Below, one piece after another: positions 30,237 to 43,462 of a DNA stretch of 64,000 nt. The position numbers and the translations under genes were made by a program. Within the stretch, counting starts at the first letter, position 1, and each line of letters begins with the position of its first letter. The stretch is from the NCBI GenBank assembly GCA_949987565.1, contig OX465107.1, positions 3,715,632 through 3,779,631 of the forward strand, given 5' to 3'. This DNA is from Luidia sarsii (Eukaryota; Echinodermata; Asteroidea; Paxillosida; Luidiidae). The notes below the pieces were generated by a model. The model did not search any database. It saw only the letters and a program-made list of their open reading frames with translations, and had not been told where the DNA came from.

Positions 30237-33200
30237 CAGTTGTTTTGAGAGAGGTCCTTGCCTTTGAGAAAGGTCCTGCCAGGACCGAAACGTCAGGCCC
30301 TCTAACTTTTGAAATTGATCTAGGCCTATTGCAGGTCGTTTTAGTCGGTGAACAATCTGAAACAATTTTTTCTCTGTATTAACTTCAGTTTTTTTGAGGA
30401 TAGTCGATCGGACGCTTCGTTAGAATAGCATGGCCCGCCGCTTTTCAAAAGAGCAGAACGGTTTGGTACCAGTTGATCCAAAGAGTTGATCCAAAGTTGA
30501 TCCAAAGGGACTTTAGGTTGTAGGCATGGTCACGTGGTGATGAGGTCGGATGTTGTAGCACCGCACACGTGACCGGGCTTGAATGGTGACGTTCATGGGA
30601 CATAAGCGTCCGCTTCTCTGACGCATTAGAAAAACAACAACACAATGCTGAGCACAAAGCCAGCAGCCGTGCTGTCGTCACCGACCCCGTGATAGGCCGC
30701 GTCATCACCCCTATTGGGGTTTTTCACATGACGTCACTTGACCGCCAAAAGCCAATTAGCATGTCCACAGGAGCGTCCAAATACGCGGACGCGCATTCAA
30801 ATATCGAATCTGAGTATTGGCATTGGACATTTGATGTCTCGAAGGCGCGCGCGTTCCAGGTACATACGCGTGAATTGAACGCTGACCGCCAAAAAGCATA
30901 ATTATGACTGAAAAACCTCTATACGTGTAAACCCTACAGACGCAGCTCTCTCGATGCTCGGAGACGTAAATGGATTCGAGCATGTATAACAAGGGGGCGG
31001 CATCCACTGCCCACGATACCGTGCACGGCCACACACCACTACTGTGTCATCACCACAGACCCATGTCAGCGAGCTGAGTAACGAGAGGCGTGTTTCATCT
31101 AAGATGCTGATCAAATTCGCCCGGCCGATCTTCTCGCCCCTTCTTCTTTTTTTGCCCTCCATTAGATTACTCCGACGGTTGTGTCTCTCCCGTGGGGGCA
31201 GATCAGATCAATTGCGTTCACGAAATCTAGCCGACGAGCGGCCTCGGAAGACAAACTTACCCCGGGCGCCCCCTAGCGACGCCCTAAGGGTTAGTCATAA
31301 TATTCAGAGACCGTCCATCTTAAAAAAAAAGAAGTAAATGATAAACCCGCCTCGGCCATTGTTTCTGGAGAAACGCCTGCGGTACCACCCACGCCAAAAC
31401 AAGCGTAGGTGAGCAAGTATACTGATAGAAACCAGCCCTCCTGCACCGCATCATCCACGCTAAATGAAATAAGGGAGCGGTGTCAATTTGTTCGACGGGT
31501 TTGAAAACAAATTGATGGAATTACATGGGGGGGAAGGGGCGACATACAGAGTGATGGAATTACCGAGGTGGGAGCGACAACCGGGGGAGGATTCGGTGGC
31601 TCCAACTGAGAGACAAGAGTGTGGACAGTACACAACCAAATGCAATTACTGCCGCGTTGGTGCGGGAGGGGGTTGAGCGAATCTTTTCGGGTACTCCGTT
31701 TCCGTCCTGTCCCCCGTGTGCCTGTCCGGCCCGAGTTTCATTTTCAATCCCCAAGACCCCAAGCAGTTGGAGAACAAACAGACGAGCCGTCTCATCTTGT
31801 TCCGTATCGAGCCGGACCCTGGCGTGACAGATAGCCAGGACAGTTTGTGCACGGGGAATGATTTGTATTAGTTTGTTTCATTAAAAAAATCTCGGTTAAA
31901 GAGTACCAGAAATAAATAAAAAAATAATATCGAGAAAAGTATTGTAAGACTTGATAAAGGGTAAACCACTTCACTAACTCAACACCTTTAATGTCTACCC
32001 CCTAAATAGCGACCGTAAAAGGAAAAGAAAATTTTAGCGCGCCCCGCCCACAAAAAACCCTGTTTTGCGCGCGGGCCAAAGAGAAGGTGATGACGTCATC
32101 GGCAGTGCAATGTTGCATGATCGGTTGCACACACACGTATAGTATACGCGCGTCCACAAGAAAACCATGGCAGAGCGAATAAGTTATTTCGCCAGGCGGT
32201 AGTGAAAAAGGCGTATAGTGTTTCGATATTATCACGGCGAGCACTTCTATGACAACCCCAAACGCGTACAAAAGGTCGGCCAAAGCCAAGTTGCAAAGGT
32301 CGTGCACACAGCGCTCTGTTTTCTGCCGGTGACGTCACGGGGTTACGCGGTAGGCCTACGCTGTCGCAAGTTTTCGGCTTGAAAAGTGGGGGCCAGTTTT
32401 CTGTCGAGAATCTTGCTGCTTTCTCCAAAAATATGATTACTATATTTAAAAAAGCAAACTGACACATGGAAGTTCAGACCATCTCTGAGCGATTACACAT
32501 CATATTCCTTGTTTTATTTCAGGTACCCTCTTATGTCTAATCTACTACAGAAGGTGGCACTCATTTTGTACATCAACAGACATTTTCCTTGACTTTTTTT
32601 GGTATAAAATGTAGCGTTTGAAAACTGTGGTGTCGAAAATATCACGGCAAATTTAGTAGCATATTGGTATAGATGTCTTGCAACATTGGCGTTCTCTGTA
32701 AGTCACTCTGATTGCAAATGACCAGAGCTAGTACAAAGCCACGGCATGCACTCCCGTGCGATACGTGGCGCTTCGTTTTATAGGCAATCCACGGATGGCC
32801 TTTTAATTACAAAGTCTGCAATCAATTTCGTCCCGTAGGGCCGTGCTTTTCCAAGTCGTCTCGTTACCGACTGCATTTCTTAAATAATGCCACGTTCATG
32901 TGCTATGTTATCATTTCCAAACCATTTCCAGACAGACAATATAATTATTACTTACACAACTGTTTGCAAACCTCACACAGTTTTGGTGGCCTCACCTTTT
33001 CAGGCTAAAAATGACCAATGGCATAAATTACAAGAATTATCTATTAATGAATAATTTGCATTTCGAGGTTTGGTGCTAAACGCTTGCTCCAATTTGCCCA
33101 TGGATGGCACTCCTCGTGCTTTGTCCCATACCTGGGCAAAAAAACATGACTTTATTAAAATTAAAAAGAAAAACAAATTGGCGCTTAAACTTTCAGGGCG

Positions 33201-34316
33201 TGAAATGTCGTGCTAGTGTCCTACAGATGGGATACGATTACACGCTGTGTGCCGAATTTTTGTCGGTGCTCCCAGGAACTTTAGAACGACACTAAAATGT
33301 TATCCCGGTGGATAAGGAACACTCAGCGCTCGCTTCTAACCTCCCCACCACCCACACCCCTCCATGTTCGCCGCCCTCACGCCCCCCCCCCCTCCTCCTC
33401 GGGCCGCCCAGCTGATCAGGTGCGGAAGGAATTCTCCGGCGAGCACGGAGCCAAGTCTGACTGCCACTAATGCGCCCGCTGAACGACCACTTTGACGCCC
33501 GCTCAACCCCCACCATTTCCATCTATCCTGCAGAAGAATTCAGATTCAAGGATAACTCACGCTCGCTTTACGTTCACTCGTTAATTTGACTCGCATGAGG
33601 GGGGGAGAGAGGGAGGGGGAGTGGGAAAAAAAGATGACTCTAAAATGAAAAAAAAATGTTCCTGGAGTGGTTCGGATTATGCCACTGTAGCCCGGAGGCA
33701 CAAGCCATGTGCTTTAGAATGTCAGCGTTGCAATTACTCACGCGCTTGCCCGAGTCAATCCACGCAACCGGATAAGGCGTTCATGTCCACTAATGACCGG
33801 CGTTGGGAAAGGCACACCGAGCACCGTCGACATAACCGTGGCGTGGGCGAAAACCCGCGAGCCCCGCCCGGTACACGCGTTCTGTGAGTTTCCGAAAATT
33901 GTCGGCCGGGCGACGGACGGAGGACCGCGGCGGTGCCGGGTGCACGATCTGGCTCGCTCTCACGATCATACGCGGGTGTATTCCCAAGTCAGCCCGAAGC
34001 CGTATACCGGTACCCGCAACCCACGCTAATGTTCCCCCACCAAACTGCATTCGAACGAAAGGCACCTATACCTCTGTGTCTGTATAAAGCACCTAACAGC
34101 CAACGTGTTCTTGTATACCGATGACAGAGATAATAATCCAACTTTATTGCGCGTTATTTTGATAACTGAAAGACAATTCCCAATTTGACACCGTCCATAT
34201 TCTTGGCATAGTTAAATTTCCTTTTGCTCCCTTAATATAAATGTTTTAAGATTTATTACGAAAAAAAATATTTCCCGAGTCGGTTTTCCTGTAATTTCTT
34301 TGATTGAATCTTAAAA

Positions 34317-34470
34317 TTGAGTGGGCCTGACGTTTTGATCCTAGCAGGACCTTTCCCAAAGGCCTTTGGGAAAGGTCCTGCTAGGTTTGAAACGTCAGGC
34401 CAACTTAATTTTAAGATTTGCATTTTGGTAATTTCAGTCAGTAAGCAGTTTGCAACATTTTGTGTATATC
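34317..34470. repeat. Foldback element, near-perfect hairpin copy
   Basis: Left arm gcctgacgttttgatcctag continues into gcaggacctttcccaaaggc; the right arm is its complement with one or two changes. The gtcagtaagcagtttgcaac tail follows. Confidence 0.85.
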
Positions 34471-34785
34471 ACTTCTTTGATTGAAATTGAAAAGAAGGAG
34501 AAGAAGCTGTATCCACTTTGTCTCAGAGGGGTGGCCGACAAATGGCATACGGATATTTCTTTCAATCTCGACAGTCAGCCGTGTCTATCCAGACTGACGA
34601 AGTCTGTCGCCTGACGCCTGTGTGATATCTATGATCGAAAAATCAGGCTGTCCCAAGGTGTCATTATATCTTACATCACAACCCATTAAGGTATGAGTGC
34701 AGTTCGAGAAAAGCATCTATCTTGCGACCTTCTCGTGTGAATCACGATAATCGAATGCAGTAGTCTTTCTTTCTAAATCTTTCAG

Positions 34786-34933
34786 GAGGCTGGTCTTCGT
34801 CGGGGTGAGTGACCTCTCGGATCGGACACGGCACAGCGGAAACTCATTCGTCGGTCGCACCGGGGCCCGGCACGGCACGGTGATGCCCGCGATCGAGGCG
34901 GGAGACCGGCATCAGCATTACAACCTCGGAGAG
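34786..34933 (+). CDS. Orphan internal exon, product unknown
   Basis: A strong acceptor (tttctttctaaatctttcag) and strong donor (GAG|gtaagt) enclose 148 bases with exactly one open frame: 49 codons, phase 2 in, phase 0 out. The frame starts RLVFVGVSDLSDRTRHSG, contains GRTGARHGTVMP and ends HQHYNLGE. Composition is GC-rich inside and drops outside. No family is recognised, and no partner exon with matching phase was found nearby. A 22-base shorter version is possible through an internal gtgagt. Confidence 0.5.
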
Positions 34934-37514
34934 GTAAGTGATACCCCCCCCCTTCCCCCGATCCGTTTATGTAAGGGAGACGGGCTCGGTCACCGCGTGC
35001 GCCCGACCGGGAGCCGCGCAGTTTTTGAACCCACCCATCCCCTTACTACCCCCTCCACGGCCGGGGGGCGTTGCCCGGGGGCCGTTGCCCGGGCGCTGCG
35101 CGGGAATTAACGGCCTTTCAAGAGAAGGCACTCGCTCGGTATAGACCGGTCCAAAAGAGACTCGCTTAATCCCTTCCCCGAGGACATGTTGGTGATAAGT
35201 GTGACTTGACAGGCAGCACATAGAGGACACTCGTTAGGACTTCGCTAGATTAATAAGTGATATATATTTTTCTATCTTTTTGTTTGTTTGTGTGTTGGGT
35301 TGGTTTTTTGTTTGGTTTTTTATTTTTTCTTGGCGGGAGGGGCTTGGGCGTTGAGACGTCGGCGGGAAATTGAATCAGAATTACGGCCAACGGTGCCGGG
35401 GTAGCGTCCGCTTAATACGTCACCGATTAATGAATACGTGCGCAGGGGTCCAGAGCTCGTTAGATGCGATCACAGGGAACGACATTAATCGTCCAGACTC
35501 GGGGCACCTCCCCAAAGCGTAATCACTCAAATGAAGTGGAGTGTTGACGTTGTTGGACCGTTTGTGTATCGAGGGTGTGTCGTGTTAAACCGTAGGCCTC
35601 GCTATAAATCCCAGCCATGCAGGCTTTCGGTTGGCTAGAGAGGGAAAAAATGACGAGCGTTAAAAATCGGTACAAGCAAGGACTGTTTTTTTTTTTTTTT
35701 TTTTTTTTTTAATTCCCCTCTGCCGATAATAGCCATTTTTACCTACCGACACTGTTCGTGTACTGAATCTATACTTTACATCATAGGCAGCATCCTGAGG
35801 CAAGGACAATCAGAATTATGTTAGTGAATGTTGACCTCTCTTGGTATAGCCGCGGTTATTCTACCTCGTCCGTGAAATCGGGGACGGGCACATCGGGGAG
35901 TGGCTCCGTGAATACCGATCGTTCATTGACCTTGGGCCCAGTCTCGCGAGCCGAGCTGCACGGGCGCGATGCTTCGCCGTGCTCGGCGTGAAAACGAACG
36001 GCAATTTCCAACTTGTTCGGACGCTCTGTGTTTATCGTGAAGTTCGTGGGTCCGGCGAGTGGAGCGTTTGTGTGTTGAAGCATCATTTCGGTGCAGTGTC
36101 ACTGTCGAATGCCGTTTGGCTTTATACGCTGCACGCGTTCGTCCTTGCCAAATCACGTGCGTAAAAAGGTTTGGTGAGCGCCGCCCATTTTGATGAAATC
36201 TCTCCTACTCAATGTTCATGAAACAAAACCTCGCATTCTATACACGCGGTGAGACATATTTCGCCTACAGAGGGCGCTCTAACATCGCCATGTTTGGGAT
36301 CCGATGCTGCAAAAGAGGGATACCTTTAATATTATTGACCAAAAATACAGCGGCACAGATGAAAGTCTTTTTCTTGCTGTAGTAGTGCAGTCAAATTTGA
36401 GAGACCGAAATGGAAGAGACGCATTATAAAGACGTCTTTAGGGCGTGGCCTGCCACAACCTTCAAGATACACATGTACTGAGAGGGCGCCCTCGTTTTGA
36501 AAAAGCCCTTCCGCAAAAAAAAAAAAAAAATAGCAAATGCTCTAAGTTCAACCCCCAAGAAGGGTTTTCCCTTGCGGGATTCGATCGATTTGTTATTATA
36601 GGATGCAGTTTCCTGACCGCCATGCAAAACAACCCCTCAAAAAACTCGCCACGTGTTTTAATACCCGATTCCGCACTCAATATTTCGTCAGAGCCGGACA
36701 ACCGTATCGATATCATGAGCATTGGACGCTGAATAATTGATGTGCTCTGGATGGACGAGGCACGGCGTCGCGCCATCACCCATCGGCGGACCGGACCGCG
36801 CCGAGACGGGGCACGCGGTCCGGTCGGACGGCGACCTCCCGGCGCAACGCCCCGTCCGATCCACGCCCGGTCGGCCCCTTTCGCTGCTCACCGACTCGAT
36901 CGACTGTGAGAGAGCAAATTCCGCATTTTGATGGTGCACGCGTCAGCGTATATAAACGCACCGAGGCCCCGGAGGGCGGTAGTGTGACTGCGTGGTTATT
37001 GGCAGGAGGCGCTGCCCACGTCGAGGAGGGGCATTGAGAACAAAACAGACGGTGCGGCCAGCCTTGTTTGGCTGGGACCCATATCTGGAGTTTACCCAGT
37101 CGATCACACCGCCTTCTAAACAAGTAAAAAAAAAAAAAAAAGGCTTCCACGTCCCAATAGAGGACAACAGTGTCGGATTACCATAGGCATTAACGAAAGC
37201 AGAGTGTTGGAAATGCAAATATATGACCGCCATGAACATTATAATATGATTGGTTTTTAGTCGCGGGCCGCGCCGGTTGTAGAGCCACATCGATTGGTTT
37301 TTTTTGTTGGCACCGTACAAACCGATATGGACTGATTGGATTTTAGATTAATGACGGGCCTAAGTTGGCGCGGAGCCAAATATTTGTATTTTTTTAAAGT
37401 TGGCTGTGGTCATCGGCTGGAGGTAAGGGTGGCGGAGCGGTTCAAGCTTTCGTGCGATGTGTACGGCTCTGGGCTTATTGCGTATAGTCTACCATGTAGA
37501 ACCTTTTCTTCTGG

Positions 37515-38155
37515 CGATATAAAGGGAGAGAAAAGGGGAGAGAGAGAATGGGGAGATAGGGAGAGAGAGGGGATGCAGAGAGAGAGAGGGGGGAGAGAGG
37601 GAGAGAGAGAATGGGGAGATAGGGAGAGAGAGAGGATGCAGAGAGAGGGGGAGAGAGAAAGGTAAAGAGGGAGGGAGGGAGAGAGAAGGGGGAAAGAGAG
37701 AGAGAGAATGGGGAGATAGGGAGAGAGAGAGGATGCAGAGAGAGGGGGAGAGAGAAAGGTAAAGAGGGAGGGAGGGAGAGAGAAGGGGGAAAGAGAGAGA
37801 GAGAGAATGGGGAGATAGGGAGAGAGAGAGGGAGAGAGAGGGGGAGACAGTGACGAGAGAGAGGAAGAGTGAGGGGAAAGAGAAAGGGAGAGGGGGAGAG
37901 AGAGCGGGAGAGGGAGAGTGGCCGGAATAGAGAAAGAGAGGGAAAGACACTGAAAGAGATGGGAGAGACAAGGAGAGAGGGAGAGAGAGGGGAGAGAGAA
38001 AGGGAGAGAAAGAAATGGAGAGAGAGAGAGACGGAGAATGAGGAGGAGAGGGAGATGGGGAAAGAGAGCGAGCGGGGCCGGAATAGAGAAAGAGAGTAGA
38101 CACAAAGAGATGGGAGAGACAAGAAGGGAAGGGAGAGGCACGAGAAAGCGAGAGA
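37515..38155 (+). repeat. GA-rich VNTR
   Basis: The purine tract has a repeated block of about 110-125 bases (gaatggggagatagggagag..ggatgcagag) at about 37548, 37609, 37707 and 37806. Open frames within are artefacts. Confidence 0.9.
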
Positions 38156-38929
38156 GTGGTTTGGGGCTTGAAAAAAGGGTCAAGTTTGCTTTCCGATTCA
38201 TTTTCGAGTGACAGCGAATACCCATGAATGCCCATCAGCCCAAACAAAGTCGTGCCGAGAGCCCTTTTATGCCCACTAAAATGAAGCGTGAAAATCCCCC
38301 GCAGATGGGAATAACTTGACACTGCGGTTTTCCATTCCAAATGTCATCGTTATTCCACCTCCGCAGATTCCTCGTCATTTTTTTTTTTTTTTTTTTTTTT
38401 TGGGGGGAGGATTATTCACCCTCCAGTCCCTCGTTGCCATTTGGGCCTTTGGGATTTGGGATGACGGTGCCCTGCATTTGGGAATAGGCACATGGGCCCC
38501 CTTGTCAGAGGGAGACAGGAACGTCGTATTGGGGTGAGAAGGATCGGCCTGTGCCCCCTTTCGAAATAGCTTGTAGGTCTTTAACCCCCACCCCACCCCC
38601 GCAAGTTAAAGAGAGAATTGTAGGCACGCTCAAATTGCTCCTTGTTTTATAAACAGCATGATCGAATTTAACCACGAACGTGCTTCTTCAGTAATGATTT
38701 AACTTACACTCTTGTTGGACATATCCTTCCCTTTAACTATCGGCAGCCCATTTACAACATGAAAGTGCCCAGGCCAAAACTCTTACACTTCATCTGATGC
38801 ATCGTAACTCAGCTTACGATGGATCACCCATCGTCAGTTGTGTTGGGCCGGACGGTTTCTGTGCATATCGCTCATCGTCTTGCGATTGATCGTAAGTTAC
38901 GATGACTTTGGTGAGATCGACTGCAACAG

Positions 38930-39107
38930 CCGATTTCAAGAAAAGTTGCGTAGGTTACGCAACGTGCAGAATGTTGCGTAAGTCTTGAGCCACAAGGACT
39001 CCATTCAGCACTATTTAGAAAAGGCAGCAAAATGGGTTGGAAGTTACGCAACAAAAAGGTTGCGTACGCAACATTATTTTGAAGTTTCTTGAAATCGGCA
39101 GCTGGTT
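38930..39107 (+). repeat. MITE with gccgatttcaagaaaagttg ends
   Basis: Left gccgatttcaagaaaagttg continues gcgtaggttacgcaac; right gttgcgtacgcaac leads to cttgaaatcggc. It is about 178 bases and abuts the hairpin MITE at 38780-38930. Confidence 0.75.
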
Positions 39108-39539
39108 ACGTATAGGAAATCGGCTCTTTAATAATAATATTGTGTATATCCGACAAATAATCAAGGTTTGGACCTTGGCGTTTTGGGCCACCATAGATTC
39201 ACCTTCTCACCTTCCTTGCAACTGCATTGTCAGCTGATAACAAGAAGTGTTTTTTTTTTCTTCTACACATTCTTAACTGAGATGTGTCCTCGCTCCTTTA
39301 GGAAACAAAAATCCAGCCAAACTGGCAAAACCAATTGCTCTGATCCGCAAGTAATTGTAACAAGAGAACCGGAACCATTTGCTCGGCGATTTGCTAGCCG
39401 AGGCATTGTACTTAGGTTGCCCAAAATAATGTGGAGCGGGAAAAGTCAGACATTCTAGGATGTCGAATCAGGTCAGTCAAAGAAACGAAAAACACAAAAT
39501 GTGGCATTGAAAAAGATTTGCGCTTTTGATACAGGGCTT

Positions 39540-40300
39540 CGTTAACGTCTCTGTGTCTCCACTTTCCTGCTTTCCACTCTCCTGCATTCCTATCCATTCG
39601 TTTCCCTGACCCTCTGTCCCATTGCGTCACTGCCTCTCTCAGCGTCTGTCTGCCTCTCTGCCTCTACCTGTCTCTCTCTTCCTCTCTCTGCCTCGCTCTG
39701 CCTCTCCGTGTCTCTCTCTGCCTCTCTCAGCCTCTCCCTGTCTCTCCCTGTCTCTCTCTGCCCCTCTTCCCTTCTGCCTCTCTATCTCTCTGCCTCCCTG
39801 TCCCTCTGCCTCTCTGGCCGTCTGCCCATGTGCCTCTTTGCCTCTTTGCCTCTCTGCCTCTCTGCCTCTCTGCCTCTTTATCTCTCTGCCACTTTGCCTC
39901 CCTGTCCCTCTGCCTCTCTGGCCGTCTGCCCATGTGCCTCTTTGCCTCTTTGCCTCTCTGCCTCTCTGCCTCTCTGCCTCTCTGCCTCTCTGCCTCTCTA
40001 TCTCTCTGCCACTTTGCATCCCTGTCCCTCTGCCTCTCTGGCCGTCTGCCCATGTGCCTCTTTGCCCCTTTGCCTCTCTGCCTCTCTGCCTCTCTGCCTC
40101 TCTGCCTCTCTGCCTCTCTATCTCTCTGCCACTTTGCCTCCCTGTCCCTCTGCCTCTCTGGCCGTCTGCCCATGTGCCTCTTTGCCTTTCTGCCTTTCTG
40201 CTTCTCCCCCTCTCCCTGTCCCTCTGTCAGCCCGTCTCTCTGGTACTCTGCCTTCCTAGCTCTTCGTCTACTCGTCCCTCTGTCTTTCTCAGTGCACCTG
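39540..40300 (+). repeat. Pyrimidine-rich VNTR with a unit of about 120 bp
   Basis: cctctctg units are organised in longer repeats, each containing ctctggccgtctgcccatgt, at about 39813, 39918, 40038 and 40158. Spacing is about 105, 120 and 120. All frames are open by periodicity only. Confidence 0.9.
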
Positions 40301-40754
40301 TGTCTCATCGTTTCTCTTCCTTCTTTTACGTTTCTCTCCTATTGTCTGCATATTTCGCCCAAAGTGCAAAACACTGCTTCGTCGAATTTGACGAAAGCAC
40401 TGCTAGGTACTGTGCACATGATATGCCCTTGTCTGAAGCGTACTCGAATTAAAGGCAAAGATGTTCGCACGAAGAAATGCCATCTCGGGAAGGAGTGCTT
40501 ATAGGGTTACGAGTGATCCGCCCCTTGTCCTTCTTCAGTGAAATCGTCGACACGTACTAAGTGTCTCGGTGACACTTGCCCGTGGCGTTGGAGGAGGGGG
40601 GGGGGGGGGTTGAGGGGAAAGGGCGCCCGATGAGGGGGGGAATAGGTGTCCGAGGATGACGCGCGATATACAGGGCAGGACATACTCGATTAGCGACAGC
40701 AGAATCCGTTTACGCTCGTCACCCGAGCCAGAAAAGCGGCTATAGCAAGACATA

Positions 40755-41672
40755 CTCCTCCTCCTCCCCCTTCCTCTCTCCTCTCTCCCTCCTCCCTCCT
40801 CCTCCCCTTCCTCTCCTCCTCCTCCTCCTCCCTCCTCCTCCCCTTCCCTCTCCTCCTCCTCCTCCCTCCTCCTCTCTCCTCCCGTCCCTCCTCCTCCTCC
40901 TCCTCCTCCTCCTTCCCTCTCCCCACTCCCCCTCCTCCCTCCTCCTCCCCTCCCTCCCTCCTCCTCCTCCTCCTCCCCTTCCTCTCCCCATCCTCCTCCC
41001 TCCTCCTCCTCCCTCCTCTCCCCTTCCCTCTCCTCCTCCTCCCTCCTCCTCTTCCTCCTCCTCCCTTCCTCTCTCCTCCTCCCTACCCTCCTCCCTCCTC
41101 CTCTCCTCCCCTTCCTCTCCCCATCCTCCTCCCTCCTCCCTCTCCTCCCTTCCCTCTCCTCCTCCTCCCTCCTCCCTCCTCCTCCCCTTCCCTCTCCCCA
41201 TCCTCCTCCCTCCTCCCTCCTCCTCCCCTTCCCTCTCCTCCTCCTCCCTCCTCCCTCCTCCTCCCCTTCCCTCTCCTCCTCCTCCTCCCTCCTCCTCCCC
41301 TTCCCTCTCCCCATCCTCCTCCCTCCTCCCTCCTCCTCCCCTTCCCTCTCTTCCTCCTCCCTCCTCCTCCCCTTCCCTCTCCCCATCCTCCTCCCTCCTC
41401 CCTCCTCCCTCCTCCCTCCTCCCTCCTCCCTCCTCCCTCCTCCCTCCTCCCTCCTCCCTCCTCCCTCCTCCCTCCTCCCTCCTCCCTCCTCCCTCCTCCC
41501 TCCTCCCTCCTCCCTCCTCCCTCCTCCCTCCTCCCTCCTCTCCTCCTCCCTCCTCCTCTCCTCCCTCCTCCCTCCTCCCTCCTCCCTCCTCCCTCCTCCC
41601 TCCTCCTCCCCTTCCCTCTCCTCCTCCTCCTCCCTCCTCCTCCCTCCCCCTCTCCACCCCCTCTCCCCAACC
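40755..41672 (+). repeat. CCTCCT/CCCTCCT polypyrimidine tract
   Basis: About 900 bases of tcctcctccctcc and a perfect 7-bp (ctccctc) array near 41390-41530. Blocks with cttccctctccccatcctcc recur. Confidence 0.9.
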
Positions 41673-42339
41673 CCTACTCCTCCGCAAGAGCCGATCTTGT
41701 AAATCAGCCGTTGCCCTTACAAGATTGGCCTGAAGCAATCTGACGGGTTGAGTGCCAGAGACGCGTGATTGTCCCTATACATACGTTTTACGCTACGTGC
41801 TTAATACTTGATCACGATTCACAAACTAACGCGTGGGCAGCATTTAACCAGCACTTCGACCGACGCTTTTCATAACATCAACTGCTAACGCCATTGGTCA
41901 ATAGCAGCCCGTTTGGTGGACCGCACCGTTCAATAATTATGATGAAAACAGACCGTCTGTTGGGCGAACGATAACTATTTTGATACCACTTGAAAGCAAT
42001 TAACTTAACAGTTGGAAAGAGTGAGTCATATATGGAGCGCAATCATATACCCCATCAGATTTTGCTACGAGAGCGCAGGCACTCTGTCCAATGGTACAGT
42101 TGACTATTCTTTCATCAGTTAGACTATAGCGCGGCTATCGTGCATGCATCTTAGTCGTTGTGAGTTAGGCAGGATCGGATCGCATCTTGCTGCGCGCTTC
42201 TATAGCGTCCGCACTCCACGTCCAGGTCCAAAAGTCGCTATACGTGTGCGTTGGTGCGCATTCAAAACAAAGTGTTCCATACCAGTCACCCTTTAGGTCG
42301 ACCGACGCTGTTCAAATTCACCGATACATTCAGAACCAG

Positions 42340-43280
42340 GGGCCAATTCCGTAGATCCTCTTAAAGGCCCAATACAACATTGGGAAGATCGGAAAACATC
42401 GATGTCCACAGATTTTCCTCCTAATTTACACAGTTTGTAGATGGTTATGGAATCCTCATGTTGAAATCTTACGGTCTTGGATGCTGTACTTCCCTAGAAA
42501 TCTTCACTCAAACTTTGACAAATATTTTATTACTCGCAAGTCATAAATTTTTTACACTACAGAATGGTGCAAAAACCGTGACTTTTTTTTTACCTTTTTC
42601 TACTTTCTCAGATCACCATTTGAGCTAAAACCTTCGCAGGATTGCTTTTTTGGGATGTTTAATGGTTTACCACACAAACTGTGGCAATATTTTGACCTTT
42701 ACCAATATTGTATTGGGCCTTTAAAGCCCCTACACAACATTGGTAAGATCGAAAAACAGAAATGTTCACAGATTTACATAGGCCCTATATTTATACAGTT
42801 TAAAGATGTTTATAGTGTAGAACCCTCACACTGAAATATTTCTGTCTAAAATGCTGTATTTTTGGAGAAAAGAGTAAAAGAAATCGTTTACGTCTCACCG
42901 AGATCTAAACTATTTTTCGGAACAGTACGGCGTTGAATGCTGCATTTTCGCGAAACAAATGAAGCGGTTTTCACGATTTTCTCAAGACTCGGTTGGCGGA
43001 TCGAGCGGAAATGTTGACAGGTGTGCTATTACATGCATTATGTTGGATCAGACAACGTATGGATGCTATTCTTCGACCTCGACCAATGTTGTGTAGGGGC
43101 TTTTAAGCGCCGAAAATTGCTGAAGCACAGAACGTCATGAGCCACAGGATCATCTTCCCGACCCAAACTCCACTAGGGTTTGACGGAAGTGAAAGAAGAG
43201 TGGAATACAAGTCAAGAGCAATTGACATCACACTTCTGCGGGGATTGTCAACCTGCTTCAATATGATACACGTGACGCTA
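42340..43280. repeat. Nested MITE cluster
   Basis: An outer MITE (gggccaattccgtag at 42341; resumes near 43105 with cttttaagcgcc) is interrupted by two related elements in tandem. These are 42362-42722 (TIR aaaggcccaatacaacattg) and 42722-43105 (TIR aagcccctacacaacattgg, copy 2 of 18662-19019). Confidence 0.75.
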
Positions 43281-43462
43281 TATAGCCACTGAGGGAAACG
43301 GGATTCGCCTTTTTGGTTTGGCTCTGTGGTTTTTATATCTGTTAGTGACGAAGAGGGAACATAGCATACGACGTATTGGGTCTTCTTCGGCACGTAACAG
43401 AGTGATCAAAATAGATTAAACAAACAAATTCCCTTTCTTATCAACACCTGAATGAAAAATAA

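Larger units (their letters stand above)
27600..34780. other. Intergenic stretch without a supported gene
   Basis: Contents are G-runs (27906, 28020), the LINE remnant, foldback and dispersed repeats near 29.8-30.4 kb and AT-rich sequence at 32.5-33.3 kb. A GC-rich island at 28.7-28.95 kb keeps short frames open but has no convincing splice borders. Confidence 0.5.
34934..43460. other. Repeat-dominated stretch without a supported gene
   Basis: It holds a T30-type run (35682), a GC-rich segment at 36.75-36.93 kb with no splice support, an A-box-like tRNA-Leu/Ser remnant (37425-37470) cut by the GA tract, VNTRs and nested MITEs. No exon with two good borders was seen. Confidence 0.5.

Noticed and set aside
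36740..36935. GC-rich Arg-rich open frames on both strands
   Set aside because: No acceptor or donor on either side and no codon-level signal beyond GC content.
40535..41738. Glu/Gly/Arg-rich frames of 283 and 332 codons
   Set aside because: Translations of the CCTCCT tract; periodic and without other features.
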